Shown: positions 1-5,360 of the stretch, piece by piece
How the letters are laid out: each line of letters starts with the position of its first letter
Position numbering within the stretch: the first letter of the stretch is position 1
DNA from: an uncultured bacterium
Lineage (GTDB): Bacteria; Verrucomicrobiota; Lentisphaeria; Oligosphaerales; Oligosphaeraceae
NCBI GenBank assembly: GCA_902783355.1
Contig: CACZQQ010000305.1
Location: 1-5,360 of the forward strand
Reading direction: 5' to 3'
DNA: 5,360 nt
Translations under genes and position numbers: made by a program
The notes under the pieces: generated by a model
Databases searched by the model: none
Told to the model about the DNA's origin: nothing
What the model saw: the letters and a program-made list of their open reading frames with translations, nothing else

Positions 1-2
1 AT

Positions 3-256
3 AATATATCCCAAAAGGCGGATTCTGTCAACAAGTCCCTGGGAGACATGGAAACTGCGGGGGAACTTGCGGTCGACGCATCGACAGGGGCGCGTCCGCC
101 GTTGAGGAAGGCAATGTCATGCTGGATCTACTCAGCGAGACGGCCGAGGTCGCCAGCGGAAAGCTGGAGGACGTCAAGACGGCGACGGAAACGACCGCGC
201 AGGGCGTCGAGAAAAGAAGAGAACAGGACCTCCCGGCTGTGCGCTACACTATGTAA
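3..256 (+). pseudogene. C-terminal remnant of an unrecognised helical protein, apparently frameshifted
   Basis: I do not recognise this gene. The frame running through base 48 is open from the left edge and reads an acidic, Ala/Asp/Glu/Ser-rich stretch up to about base 89. Beyond that point the same frame becomes Arg/Pro/Ser-rich, which is typical of a wrong frame in GC-rich DNA. A different frame then takes over from about base 92, reading an acidic, helix-prone segment rich in Glu, Ala, Thr and Lys to a TAA at 254-256. Its codons from 104 to about 220 have mostly G or C at the third position, as in the genes downstream. A one-base backward shift at the GGGG run (87-90) joins the two halves smoothly. 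This could be a decayed gene, a sequencing error or programmed frameshifting. The minimal intact alternative is a 45-residue ORF starting at ATG 119, but no good ribosome site precedes it. The gene's beginning lies outside the window. Confidence 0.35.
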
Positions 257-284
257 TATATTTGAAATCAGGAAGATATGAGCT

Positions 285-316
285 AAAAAACCTCCTTCAA
301 CGGTCGTCGAAGGAGG
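285..316 (-). terminator. Intrinsic terminator of the tRNA-Val gene
   Basis: On the minus strand a perfect 8-bp stem (CCTCCTTC at 291-298 with GAAGGAGG at 309-316) encloses a 10-base loop. It is followed directly by six T residues (plus-strand AAAAAA, 285-290). The stem begins 7 bases after the tRNA 3' end, which is the expected position for Rho-independent termination of the tRNA transcript. The plus strand has no T-run after the hairpin, so it probably works in one direction only. Confidence 0.85.
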
Positions 317-322
317 CTGAAA

Positions 323-399
323 TGGTGCGCGCAGCTGGACTCGAACCAGCGACTTCTACCGTGTGAAGGTAGCGTTCTAACCAACTGAACTATGTGCGC
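323..399 (-). tRNA. tRNA-Val (anticodon CAC)
   Basis: The 77-base minus-strand sequence folds as a full cloverleaf. It has a 7-bp acceptor stem (393-399 with 327-333), a D stem GTTC/GAAC with a 9-base loop, and a 5-bp anticodon stem CTACC/GGTAG around the loop TTCACAC. A 5-base variable loop follows, then a T stem GCTGG/CCAGC around TTCGAGT. The anticodon CAC (plus-strand 363-365) reads the valine codon GUG. The discriminator base is A, and the terminal CCA is encoded at 323-325, so the 3' end does not have to be built entirely by nucleotidyltransferase. One flaw is an A-C mismatch at the fifth acceptor pair (A5-C68); every other stem pair is Watson-Crick. A promoter and a terminator flank the gene, so it looks like a single-gene transcription unit, divergent from the glycosidase operon. 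Confidence 0.93.
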
Positions 400-412
400 G
401 TCGTAAGTGTGC

Positions 413-442
413 ATAATATAGCGTCCTCTGTGGAAATTTCAA
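413..442 (-). promoter_or_regulatory. Candidate sigma70-type promoter of tRNA-Val
   Basis: Read on the minus strand, TTGAAA (442-437) resembles a -35 box and TATATT (420-415) a -10 box, separated by 16 bp. An overlapping alternative, TATTAT (418-413), gives 18 bp. The -10 box lies about 15 bases before the tRNA 5' end at 399, which fits a short 5' leader removed by RNase P. The AT-rich block 413-420 stands out from the GC-rich surroundings. The same block could also serve plus-strand transcription, but I see no matching plus-strand -35 box. Confidence 0.5.
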
Positions 443-492
443 GCGGCCGCCGTCTCTTCAGGCCTCAAAAGCCGCGCGCGACATCCCGTGCC

Positions 493-522
493 GTCGCGCA
501 AGTTGCTGGGAAGACGTGCAAG
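493..522 (+). promoter_or_regulatory. Possible regulator-binding direct repeat in the operon leader
   Basis: Two 10-base copies, GTCGCGCAAG (493-502) and GACGTGCAAG (513-522), match at 8 of 10 positions and are spaced exactly 20 bases apart. Direct half-sites about two helical turns apart are the usual architecture for AraC-family activators, which often control rhamnoside-use genes. The repeat lies 60-90 bases upstream of the first hydrolase start. No regulator gene is present in the window and no clear plus-strand -10/-35 pair is visible nearby, so this is only a candidate. Confidence 0.2.
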
Positions 523-570
523 ACTGCGAAAAGGGATTACATTTGTGTCGCAATGCCCTCTCCTCAAGCA

Positions 571-575
571 AAGGA
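571..575 (+). promoter_or_regulatory. Ribosome binding site that sets the start of the first hydrolase
   Basis: AAGGA lies 7 bases before the ATG at 583, a normal Shine-Dalgarno spacing. The open frame extends further upstream, with an ATG at 553 and another at 394. The 553 start has its nearest purine-rich tract too far away, and the 394 start lies inside the divergent tRNA gene. The residues encoded before 583 show no family similarity, while the barrel's first strand begins right after 583. Confidence 0.7.
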
Positions 576-582
576 CATCACC

Positions 583-2829
583 ATGCCCAAACGCTGCCCG
601 ACCGCCATCTTCTGGTACTGGAACGCCGACCCGACGCCCGACGGCATCCGCCGCCAGCTGGCCGCCATCCGCGCCGCCGGCTTCCAGGCCGTCTATGTCC
701 ATCCCATGCCCGATGCCTTCCACAAGAACAGCTTCTTCAAGGGCATGGAGATAGACTATCTTGGCGAGCGTTTCTTCGCGCTTGTGCGGCTCGTCCTGCA
801 GGAATGCAAGCGTTTGGGCCTCAAGATGTTGCTCTATGACGAGGCGGGCTGGCCGTCGGGCGGCGTATTGGGGCGTCTCGTCGCGGCGCATCCCGAATGC
901 GAGGCGAAGGTGCTCAGGCGGCTGCCGAACGGCGAGACCTATCTGGCCACGCGCACGCGCCCCGCGCCTGAAATCCCTGTGCCTGAGCTACTTGACAAGC
1001 GAACTACATTGCACTTCATCGAAATGGTGCACGAACGCTATCTTGCGGAATTGGGCGACGAATTCGGCAAGACCATCACGGGCATCTTCACCGACGAACC
1101 CTTCTTCTGGTGCTACACGGGCACGGAGGAAGTCCGCTTCCATCCCGCCATCGTCCGCGGCCTGCGCCGCAAATTCGGCCTCTCCTTCTGGAAGGAGGTG
1201 CTGCCGCGCCTCTGGAAAGGGGCGCCGGCGGACGGGACCACGCGCGAAATGCGCCGCAAGTACCTTTCCGTCTGCAGCGACCTCTTCGCCCGCAACTACA
1301 CGCAGGTCATCGCGCGCTGGTGCCACAAGCACCATCTCCAGCTGGAAGGACATCTGGACCACGACAACGAATTCTTCCTCACGGGCACCGATATGGACTT
1401 CCTCACGGGCCTCGACGGCTTCGACGTGCCCGGCGTGGACGCCATCTGGCGGCAGATCTACCCCGCCCCGGACGGCACGCCCGGCCACTACGCGCGCCTC
1501 GCCTCCTCCGTCGCCATGCGCCACCGCCGCCAGGAGGCCCTCTGCGAATGCTTCAACGTCTATGGCTACGGCCTGACCGGCGCCACCATGAACTGGGTCG
1601 CCTGCACGCTTCTGCACAAGGGCGTCAACCGCCTCTATCCAATGCCCTATCTCTATGAGGACAAAGGGATTCGCAAAGTCTGCTGCAGCACCGACATCTC
1701 GCCGCGCGTCCCCACATGGGACGCCATGGGCGCCCTCAACCGCTTCTGGCGGTGGGCCGCCGACTTCAACGTCGGCGCCGTCGAGGCCGACGTGTGGCTC
1801 TTCGCGCGCTGCGCCTGCCCCGCCCCCGACAGCCGCCTCGATCCGCCGCAGGAGTGCCGCGACGCGGACGCCCGCATGGAGCGCCTCATGGACGCCCTCG
1901 ATGACGCAGGCGTCTTCTGGCGCTTCGCCAACGAGCTGGATGCGCACCCAGGCCGGAAGCCGCCGCGCCTCCTCATCGCCCCCAACGGCACGGGCCTCTC
2001 CGACAGGCAGGCCGCCTTCTTCCCGCGCATCGAGACGGACATTCCGTCGGACATCGCGGATTTCGCGCCGCTGGACTTCATCGCCGTTGACGGCTGCCGC
2101 GTCCGCCCCGTGCGGCGTCCCGACGGCCCCGCCGTCATGCTCTTTAATCCTAATAATAAAGAGGCGACCGTGCGTTTCCGCAGCAGGGCGACATGGTGTG
2201 ACCTCGTCGCGCCCGGCGACCTCTATCCGCGCCTGAAGCCGCTGCAGCAGGCGGAGGGCGCCGTCAGCGTGACCTTGCCGCCGTGGGGGCTCCGCCTCAT
2301 CCGCGAAGGCGTGCCTGAAGCCGCCGCCACATGGCATGCGACCGCCCTGCCCCTTGAGTTCCGTATCGTGAAGAAGGAGACCCTCCGCCTGGCTCTTGAG
2401 AAACCAACCCACTACGAAACAACAATTTGCGACGAAGCCTTCCCTGCCTCCGGCCGCTATACGGACGACCATCGTGACTTCTCCGGACGGCTCATGCTGG
2501 AGGCGCGCTTCAACGCGGCCGCCGCAGGCGACTTCCTGCTGGAGTTCCCGTGGGCGGCGCACGCGCTGCGCGTCAGCTGCAACGGGCGCCCCTGCGGCGA
2601 GCGCGCCTTCGGCCCGTGGCTCTTCGCGGTGCGCCTGAAGGCGGGCGAGAACCGCCTGCGCGTCCGCCTCTCCTCCTCCGCCGGCAATGAGTTCCGCCGC
2701 TGCTTCCGCGAGGAACTCGAACCCGCCGGATACGTCAATGTCTATGCCAGCTTCATCAAGCGCTACGTCATCGACGACGCCGTCTGCGGCCTGGCCCCAA
2801 CCGCAACCCTCTACGCCAAACAGCCATGA
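583..2829 (+). CDS. GH106-like (beta/alpha)8-barrel glycoside hydrolase, putative alpha-L-rhamnosidase-type enzyme
   Basis: The product is 748 residues, with no signal peptide or membrane helix, so probably cytoplasmic. The N-terminal ~440 residues look like the catalytic barrel of GH106 and its unclassified relatives. They show the opening FWYWN (10-14) with the first helix, VHPMP (39-43), YDEAGWPSGG (85-94), GIFTDEP (167-173), the LEGHLDHDNE segment (254-263), the ECF-VYGYG segment (322-330) and KGVNRLYPMP (346-355). Acidic candidates for catalysis are E172, E255, E263 and E322; GH106 enzymes use a pair of glutamates, but I cannot map them with certainty. Residues from about 450 onward are less conserved. 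They run through a short helical linker into beta-rich segments, with a final ~150-residue beta-sandwich-like region containing FLLEFPWAAHALRVSCNG that resembles a carbohydrate-binding or jelly-roll module. The gene leads an operon and overlaps the GH78 gene by 4 bases. The substrate is not determinable from sequence: rhamnosides are favoured by the neighbour, but this broad clan may hold other specificities. Confidence 0.75.
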   Translation: MPKRCPTAIFWYWNADPTPDGIRRQLAAIRAAGFQAVYVHPMPDAFHKNSFFKGMEIDYLGERFFALVRLVLQECKRLGLKMLLYDEAGWPSGGVLGRLVAAHPECEAKVLRRLPNGETYLATRTRPAPEIPVPELLDKRTTLHFIEMVHERYLAELGDEFGKTITGIFTDEPFFWCYTGTEEVRFHPAIVRGLRRKFGLSFWKEVLPRLWKGAPADGTTREMRRKYLSVCSDLFARNYTQVIARWCHKHHLQLEGHLDHDNEFFLTGTDMDFLTGLDGFDVPGVDAIWRQIYPAPDGTPGHYARLASSVAMRHRRQEALCECFNVYGYGLTGATMNWVACTLLHKGVNRLYPMPYLYEDKGIRKVCCSTDISPRVPTWDAMGALNRFWRWAADFNVGAVEADVWLFARCACPAPDSRLDPPQECRDADARMERLMDALDDAGVFWRFANELDAHPGRKPPRLLIAPNGTGLSDRQAAFFPRIETDIPSDIADFAPLDFIAVDGCRVRPVRRPDGPAVMLFNPNNKEATVRFRSRATWCDLVAPGDLYPRLKPLQQAEGAVSVTLPPWGLRLIREGVPEAAATWHATALPLEFRIVKKETLRLALEKPTHYETTICDEAFPASGRYTDDHRDFSGRLMLEARFNAAAAGDFLLEFPWAAHALRVSCNGRPCGERAFGPWLFAVRLKAGENRLRVRLSSSAGNEFRRCFREELEPAGYVNVYASFIKRYVIDDAVCGLAPTATLYAKQP
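2140..2163 (+). repeat. AT-rich inverted repeat inside the first hydrolase gene
   Basis: CTCTTTA (2140-2146) and TAAAGAG (2157-2163) are perfect 7-base inverted arms around a 10-base AT-rich loop. The segment encodes Leu-Phe-Asn-Pro-Asn-Asn-Lys-Glu with AAT codons in a gene that otherwise prefers AAC. It sits in the beta-rich part of the protein, where a surface loop is likely. It may be a chance effect of codon choice. Confidence 0.3.
2826..2829 (+). promoter_or_regulatory. ATGA stop/start overlap coupling the two hydrolases
   Basis: The second gene's ATG (2826-2828) overlaps the first gene's TGA (2827-2829). The 20 bases before this ATG contain no recognisable Shine-Dalgarno sequence. Termination-reinitiation by the same ribosome is therefore the simplest explanation of how the second gene is translated. 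This choice of start is supported by the GH78-like N-terminal module beginning immediately after it. Confidence 0.75.
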
Positions 2830-5117
2830 AAACTCAAAATTCCTTCGCCGCCCTGAAAGACAGCCAGTGGATCTGGTCCGCCGAAAATCCCCTTGACGCG
2901 CAGAACCAGTTCGCCGAATTCCGCACGGTCTTCGACGCGGAGGCGCTCCCCGCGCGCATCTGGCTCTCCGTCGACTGGAACTACGTCCTCTACCTCAACG
3001 GACAGGAGATCGGGCGCGGCCAGCTGGCGGACTACCCCGACCACAAGACCGTCGCCGTCTACGACGTGGAGGCGCTCTATCCAGGGCAGAACACGCTGGC
3101 GGTGCTGGCCTTCGTGCCGAACATCAACACCTCCACGTACATGGTCAGCCACCCGGGCGTGCTGGCGGCCGTCGAACAGGCAGGTAAAATCATAAATACT
3201 TCGTTACCAACAACTTGGAAAGCACGCGCCTCCCGCGCCTTCCACAATGGCCCCCTGGAACATGTCACCACCGAAATCGGCTTCACCCTCTACTACGACG
3301 CGCGCGGCGAGGAGGATTTCGCGTCGGCCACCTACGACGACGGCGCATGGCCGCAGGCCGTCGCCGCGCCGCGCGAGACCACGCTGGAGATGCGCGCCTT
3401 CCCGCCCATCAGCCTCGGCCCGCGCCTCGCCGCACGCCGCGTCGCCGGCGGCCTCCTGCGCCGCGACACGGAAGCCGAAACCGCCGCCAAGAGCGTCAAG
3501 GCCGACAACTACGCTCCGACTGGGAATGCGAACGGGCAGTGGTCTTCGTGGGATGTCGGCGTGGAATCCACCGGCTATGCGGACGTGGAACTCGACAACG
3601 CCGCGGCGGGGACCGTCGTGGACCTGTCGTGGGGCGAATATCTGCGCGAAGGGCGCGTCAACAACGCCATCGGCCGCCGCAACTTCACGATGCGCCTCAC
3701 CTGCCGCGAGGGCCACAACCGCTTCCAAATCCCCTTCCTGCGGATGGGCGGCCGCTTCGTCCAGCTCAACATCACGGGGCCGAACGCGACGGAAGTCGTG
3801 GTCGCCTACGCGGGCATGGACGACTTTTCGCTGCCGCTGCCGAAACCGGCCGCCTTCGACGCGCCGCTGCCGCACAGCCGCCAGCTGCGCGAGACCGCCC
3901 TGCGCACCCTCAAATGCTGCATGCACGAGCACTTCGAGGACTGCCCATGGCGTGAGCAGAGCCTCTACGGCTACGATTCGCGCAACCAGATGCTCTACGG
4001 CTACTATGCGTGGGGCAACTACGCCTTCGTGCGCGCCTCGCTGAAGCTGCTGGGCACCTCCTACAAGCCGGAACTGGGCGAAATCGTCGAATGCGCGCCC
4101 AACACATGGGGGCAGCCCATGCCCGACGTCGCCACCATCCCGAGCTTCACGCGCACATGGATGGCCGCCAACGCCGAATACGCCCTCTACAGCGGCGACT
4201 TGAGCCTCGCCCGCGACCTGCTCCCCCACCTCCGCGTCATGCAGGCCGCCTACCTGCGCGACTTCGACTCTGCAACCGGCCTCTACAGCCTCCCCCGCGA
4301 ACAGGGCATCTGGAACTTCTTCGAATGGTCCGACCCAGGCATCTACGGCAGAGACACCGACTCCCCAGAGACGAAGGTCTGGTGCAGCCTCCACAACCTC
4401 TATACGCTGGAATCCCTTCAGGCGTGCGCGACGCTCTTCCGCCTGTGCGGCGAAACGGCCGAGGCGGACAAGTTCGACGCGCAGGCCGACGCGCTCGCAA
4501 AGGCCATCGACGCCTTCTTCTGGGATGCAGGACGCGGCCTTTACGCCACCTTCCGCAAGGACGGCGTCTTCGACGCCAAATGCCACCAGCACACGCAGGT
4601 TCTGGCGCTGGCGCTGGGCATCGTCCCGCAGGAGCGCGTCGTGCCGCTGTGCCGCAAGGTCGAATCGGACGCCTCGCTTGTCCCCCTGACCTTCAGCCCC
4701 GTCCCCTACCTCATGCGCGGCATGTTCAAAGGAGATGAAAACGCCAAATTGTTTGTTTACAAGTGGTTGGATAAATTCTTCCTGCCGATGCTGGAACTCG
4801 GCGCGACCTCCTTCTGGGAGACGCCCATCGGCGCCACCGACTTCGGCGACGCGCGCAGCTGCTGCCACGGCTGGAGCAGCGCCCATGTCGGCTTCTACGG
4901 ACAATACATCCTTGGCGTGACGCCGCTCGAACCGGGCTTCCGGCGCTTTGCCGTCCGCCCGTGGGCGGGCGCCTGCGACCGCGCGGAGGGCGAAGTCCCC
5001 ACCCCCCACGGCATGATCCGCGTCCGCTGGGAGAAGCGCGCCGACGGACAGCTGGCCATCGATGTGCAGGCCCCCGCCGGATGCGAGGCCATCATCGGGC
5101 GGGCTCCAGCGGTTTGA
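2826..5117 (+). CDS. Alpha-L-rhamnosidase, glycoside hydrolase family 78
   Basis: GH78 enzymes hydrolyse terminal alpha-L-rhamnose by an inverting mechanism. This 763-residue protein has the family's modular order. An N-terminal beta-sandwich covers residues 12-110, with the RIWLSVDWNYVLYLNG segment. A second beta module spans about 120-335 and includes SWDVGVESTGYADVEL. The (alpha/alpha)6 catalytic barrel covers about 345-690, and a C-terminal beta domain (GVTPLEPGFRRFAVRPWAG) follows. The signature EDCPWREQSLYGYD supplies D372, E377 and D384. Their spacing (0, +5, +12) equals that of D567/E572/D579 in Bacillus RhaB, whose GH78 structure is known. E665 in TSFWETP matches the second catalytic glutamate (E841 in that enzyme), and CHGWSSAHVGF follows it as in the family. 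There is no signal peptide, so imported substrates and cytoplasmic action are likely. The length is somewhat short for GH78, fitting a form without extra binding modules. Aglycone specificity cannot be read from the sequence. The gene is co-transcribed with, and overlaps, the GH106-like gene. Confidence 0.9.
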   Translation: MKTQNSFAALKDSQWIWSAENPLDAQNQFAEFRTVFDAEALPARIWLSVDWNYVLYLNGQEIGRGQLADYPDHKTVAVYDVEALYPGQNTLAVLAFVPNINTSTYMVSHPGVLAAVEQAGKIINTSLPTTWKARASRAFHNGPLEHVTTEIGFTLYYDARGEEDFASATYDDGAWPQAVAAPRETTLEMRAFPPISLGPRLAARRVAGGLLRRDTEAETAAKSVKADNYAPTGNANGQWSSWDVGVESTGYADVELDNAAAGTVVDLSWGEYLREGRVNNAIGRRNFTMRLTCREGHNRFQIPFLRMGGRFVQLNITGPNATEVVVAYAGMDDFSLPLPKPAAFDAPLPHSRQLRETALRTLKCCMHEHFEDCPWREQSLYGYDSRNQMLYGYYAWGNYAFVRASLKLLGTSYKPELGEIVECAPNTWGQPMPDVATIPSFTRTWMAANAEYALYSGDLSLARDLLPHLRVMQAAYLRDFDSATGLYSLPREQGIWNFFEWSDPGIYGRDTDSPETKVWCSLHNLYTLESLQACATLFRLCGETAEADKFDAQADALAKAIDAFFWDAGRGLYATFRKDGVFDAKCHQHTQVLALALGIVPQERVVPLCRKVESDASLVPLTFSPVPYLMRGMFKGDENAKLFVYKWLDKFFLPMLELGATSFWETPIGATDFGDARSCCHGWSSAHVGFYGQYILGVTPLEPGFRRFAVRPWAGACDRAEGEVPTPHGMIRVRWEKRADGQLAIDVQAPAGCEAIIGRAPAV

Positions 5118-5151
5118 GCCGCCGGAACAGACAGGCCCGCCGACACGGCGC

Positions 5152-5172
5152 CCGCCGGCTTTTCGCCGGCGG
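5152..5172. repeat. GC-only inverted repeat after the operon (hairpin 1)
   Basis: CCGCCGGC (5152-5159) and GCCGGCGG (5165-5172) form a perfect 8-bp stem around the loop TTTTC. It lies 34 bases after the stop codon of the rhamnosidase gene. No T-run follows on either strand, so it is not a classical intrinsic terminator. It could stabilise the mRNA 3' end or act together with the hairpin that follows 5 bases later. Confidence 0.6.
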
Positions 5173-5177
5173 CACCC

Positions 5178-5211
5178 AACCCCGCCAAATCAAGTTGATT
5201 TCGGCGGGGTT
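5178..5211. terminator. Long inverted repeat, possible operon terminator or 3'-end structure (hairpin 2)
   Basis: AACCCCGCC (5178-5186) pairs with GGCGGGGTT (5203-5211). Inside it AAATC (5187-5191) pairs with GATTT (5197-5201), leaving a 5-base loop and one bulged C at 5202, for 14 bp in total. The position, about 60 bases after the operon's last stop codon, suggests a transcript end. Only two T residues follow on the plus strand, so efficiency as an intrinsic terminator is doubtful. The structure itself is clear; the role is inferred. Confidence 0.45.
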
Positions 5212-5270
5212 CCAACCTGAGCGGGGCCACAGGCGCCCACATCTCCAATGCGCATCCGCCCCGACTATTT

Positions 5271-5293
5271 GTGGCCAGCCACGGGCTGGCCAC
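5271..5293. repeat. Perfect 10-bp inverted repeat (hairpin 3) with an alternative pairing partner
   Basis: GTGGCCAGCC (5271-5280) and GGCTGGCCAC (5284-5293) form a perfect 10-bp stem with a 3-base loop ACG. Its left arm can instead pair with GGCCACA (5225-5231), since TGTGGCC (5270-5276) is the exact reverse complement. Two mutually exclusive folds are therefore possible. No T-run follows. Possible roles are a leader structure for a gene beyond the right edge, a protein-binding palindrome, or a dispersed repeat. Confidence 0.55.
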
Positions 5294-5350
5294 TCAGGAC
5301 GGTCGGGCCAATAGGGTTTCAGCGAGGGTCGGCATTCAGAACGGCAACCG

Positions 5351-5360
5351 AAAAAGGGAG
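5351..5360 (+). promoter_or_regulatory. Possible ribosome binding site of a gene starting beyond the window
   Basis: The last bases, AAAAAGGGAG preceded by a C, form a purine-rich Shine-Dalgarno-like tract where the surrounding sequence has no coding signal. If a start codon follows within about 10 bases of the window end, a third gene begins there. This cannot be verified from the window. Confidence 0.25.

Noticed and set aside
394..582. 63-residue N-terminal extension of the first hydrolase from the ATG at 394
   Set aside because: The start lies inside the divergent tRNA-Val gene, the extension has no family-like sequence, and a well-spaced AAGGA precedes the ATG at 583.
988..2562. 524-residue minus-strand open frame
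   Set aside because: It is antisense to the GH106-like gene, is Ala/Arg/Gly/Val-rich with no recognisable domain, and is a known artefact of G/C-ending codons on the opposite strand.
4728..4920. Internal start with AAAGGAG directly before an ATG at 4735
   Set aside because: The spacing is zero, the ATG is out of frame with the rhamnosidase, and the short product is Ser/Arg/Pro-rich like other shadow frames.
3204..5009. 601-residue minus-strand open frame
   Set aside because: It mirrors the GH78 gene, whose catalytic motifs are clear on the plus strand. Its own composition is low-complexity and it has no family signature.
4895..5293. 132-residue minus-strand ORF covering the operon's 3' region
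   Set aside because: It overlaps the end of the GH78 gene and all three hairpins, shows no domain and has shadow-like composition.
5118..5314. Plus-strand reading frame continuing past the operon (from 4961)
   Set aside because: It begins inside the GH78 gene in another frame and runs through the hairpins with Arg-rich, non-coding-like composition.
1..5360. CRISPR array, insertion sequence or defence system
   Set aside because: No regularly spaced repeats, transposase-like frames, terminal inverted repeats or nuclease/helicase motifs are visible on either strand.

Overview
This 5.4 kb, GC-rich window is a small carbohydrate-degradation locus next to a tRNA gene. It probably comes from a bacterium of the Verrucomicrobiota/Lentisphaerota (PVC) type or something similar. 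That assignment is an inference from the strong G/C preference at codon third positions and from a tandem pair of glycoside hydrolases typical of heavily glycosidase-expanded PVC genomes. No marker gene fixes the taxonomy, and the standard genetic code fits throughout.

Layout. Bases 1-256 hold the end of a probable protein gene entering from the left edge. Its coding signal changes frame near base 90, so it is broken or contains a sequence error. Bases 285-442 form a complete minus-strand transcription unit for tRNA-Val (anticodon CAC): a sigma70-like promoter, a tRNA with encoded CCA, and an intrinsic terminator. Bases 443-582 are the non-coding leader of the plus-strand operon, with a weak candidate regulator-binding direct repeat. 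Bases 583-2829 encode a 748-residue (beta/alpha)8-barrel glycoside hydrolase that resembles family GH106 and related unclassified enzymes. Bases 2826-5117 encode a 763-residue GH78 alpha-L-rhamnosidase with its acidic active-site residues intact. The two genes overlap by 4 bases (ATGA). Bases 5118-5360 contain no convincing gene but carry three strong inverted repeats, and the window ends in a purine-rich tract that could be the ribosome binding site of a third gene.

How the genes work together. Neither hydrolase shows a signal peptide or membrane segment, so both probably act in the cytoplasm on imported oligosaccharides or glycosides. The GH78 enzyme would release L-rhamnose. The GH106-like partner would either remove rhamnose from a different linkage or cleave a neighbouring sugar. 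The overlapping start, with no visible Shine-Dalgarno sequence for the second gene, suggests translational coupling and a fixed ratio of the two enzymes.

I found no CRISPR array, transposase, phage structural gene, toxin or defence system. The points most worth a second look are the divergent GH106-like enzyme, the hairpin cluster after the operon, the frameshifted left-edge gene, and islands of AT-rich, rare-looking codons inside otherwise GC-rich genes.
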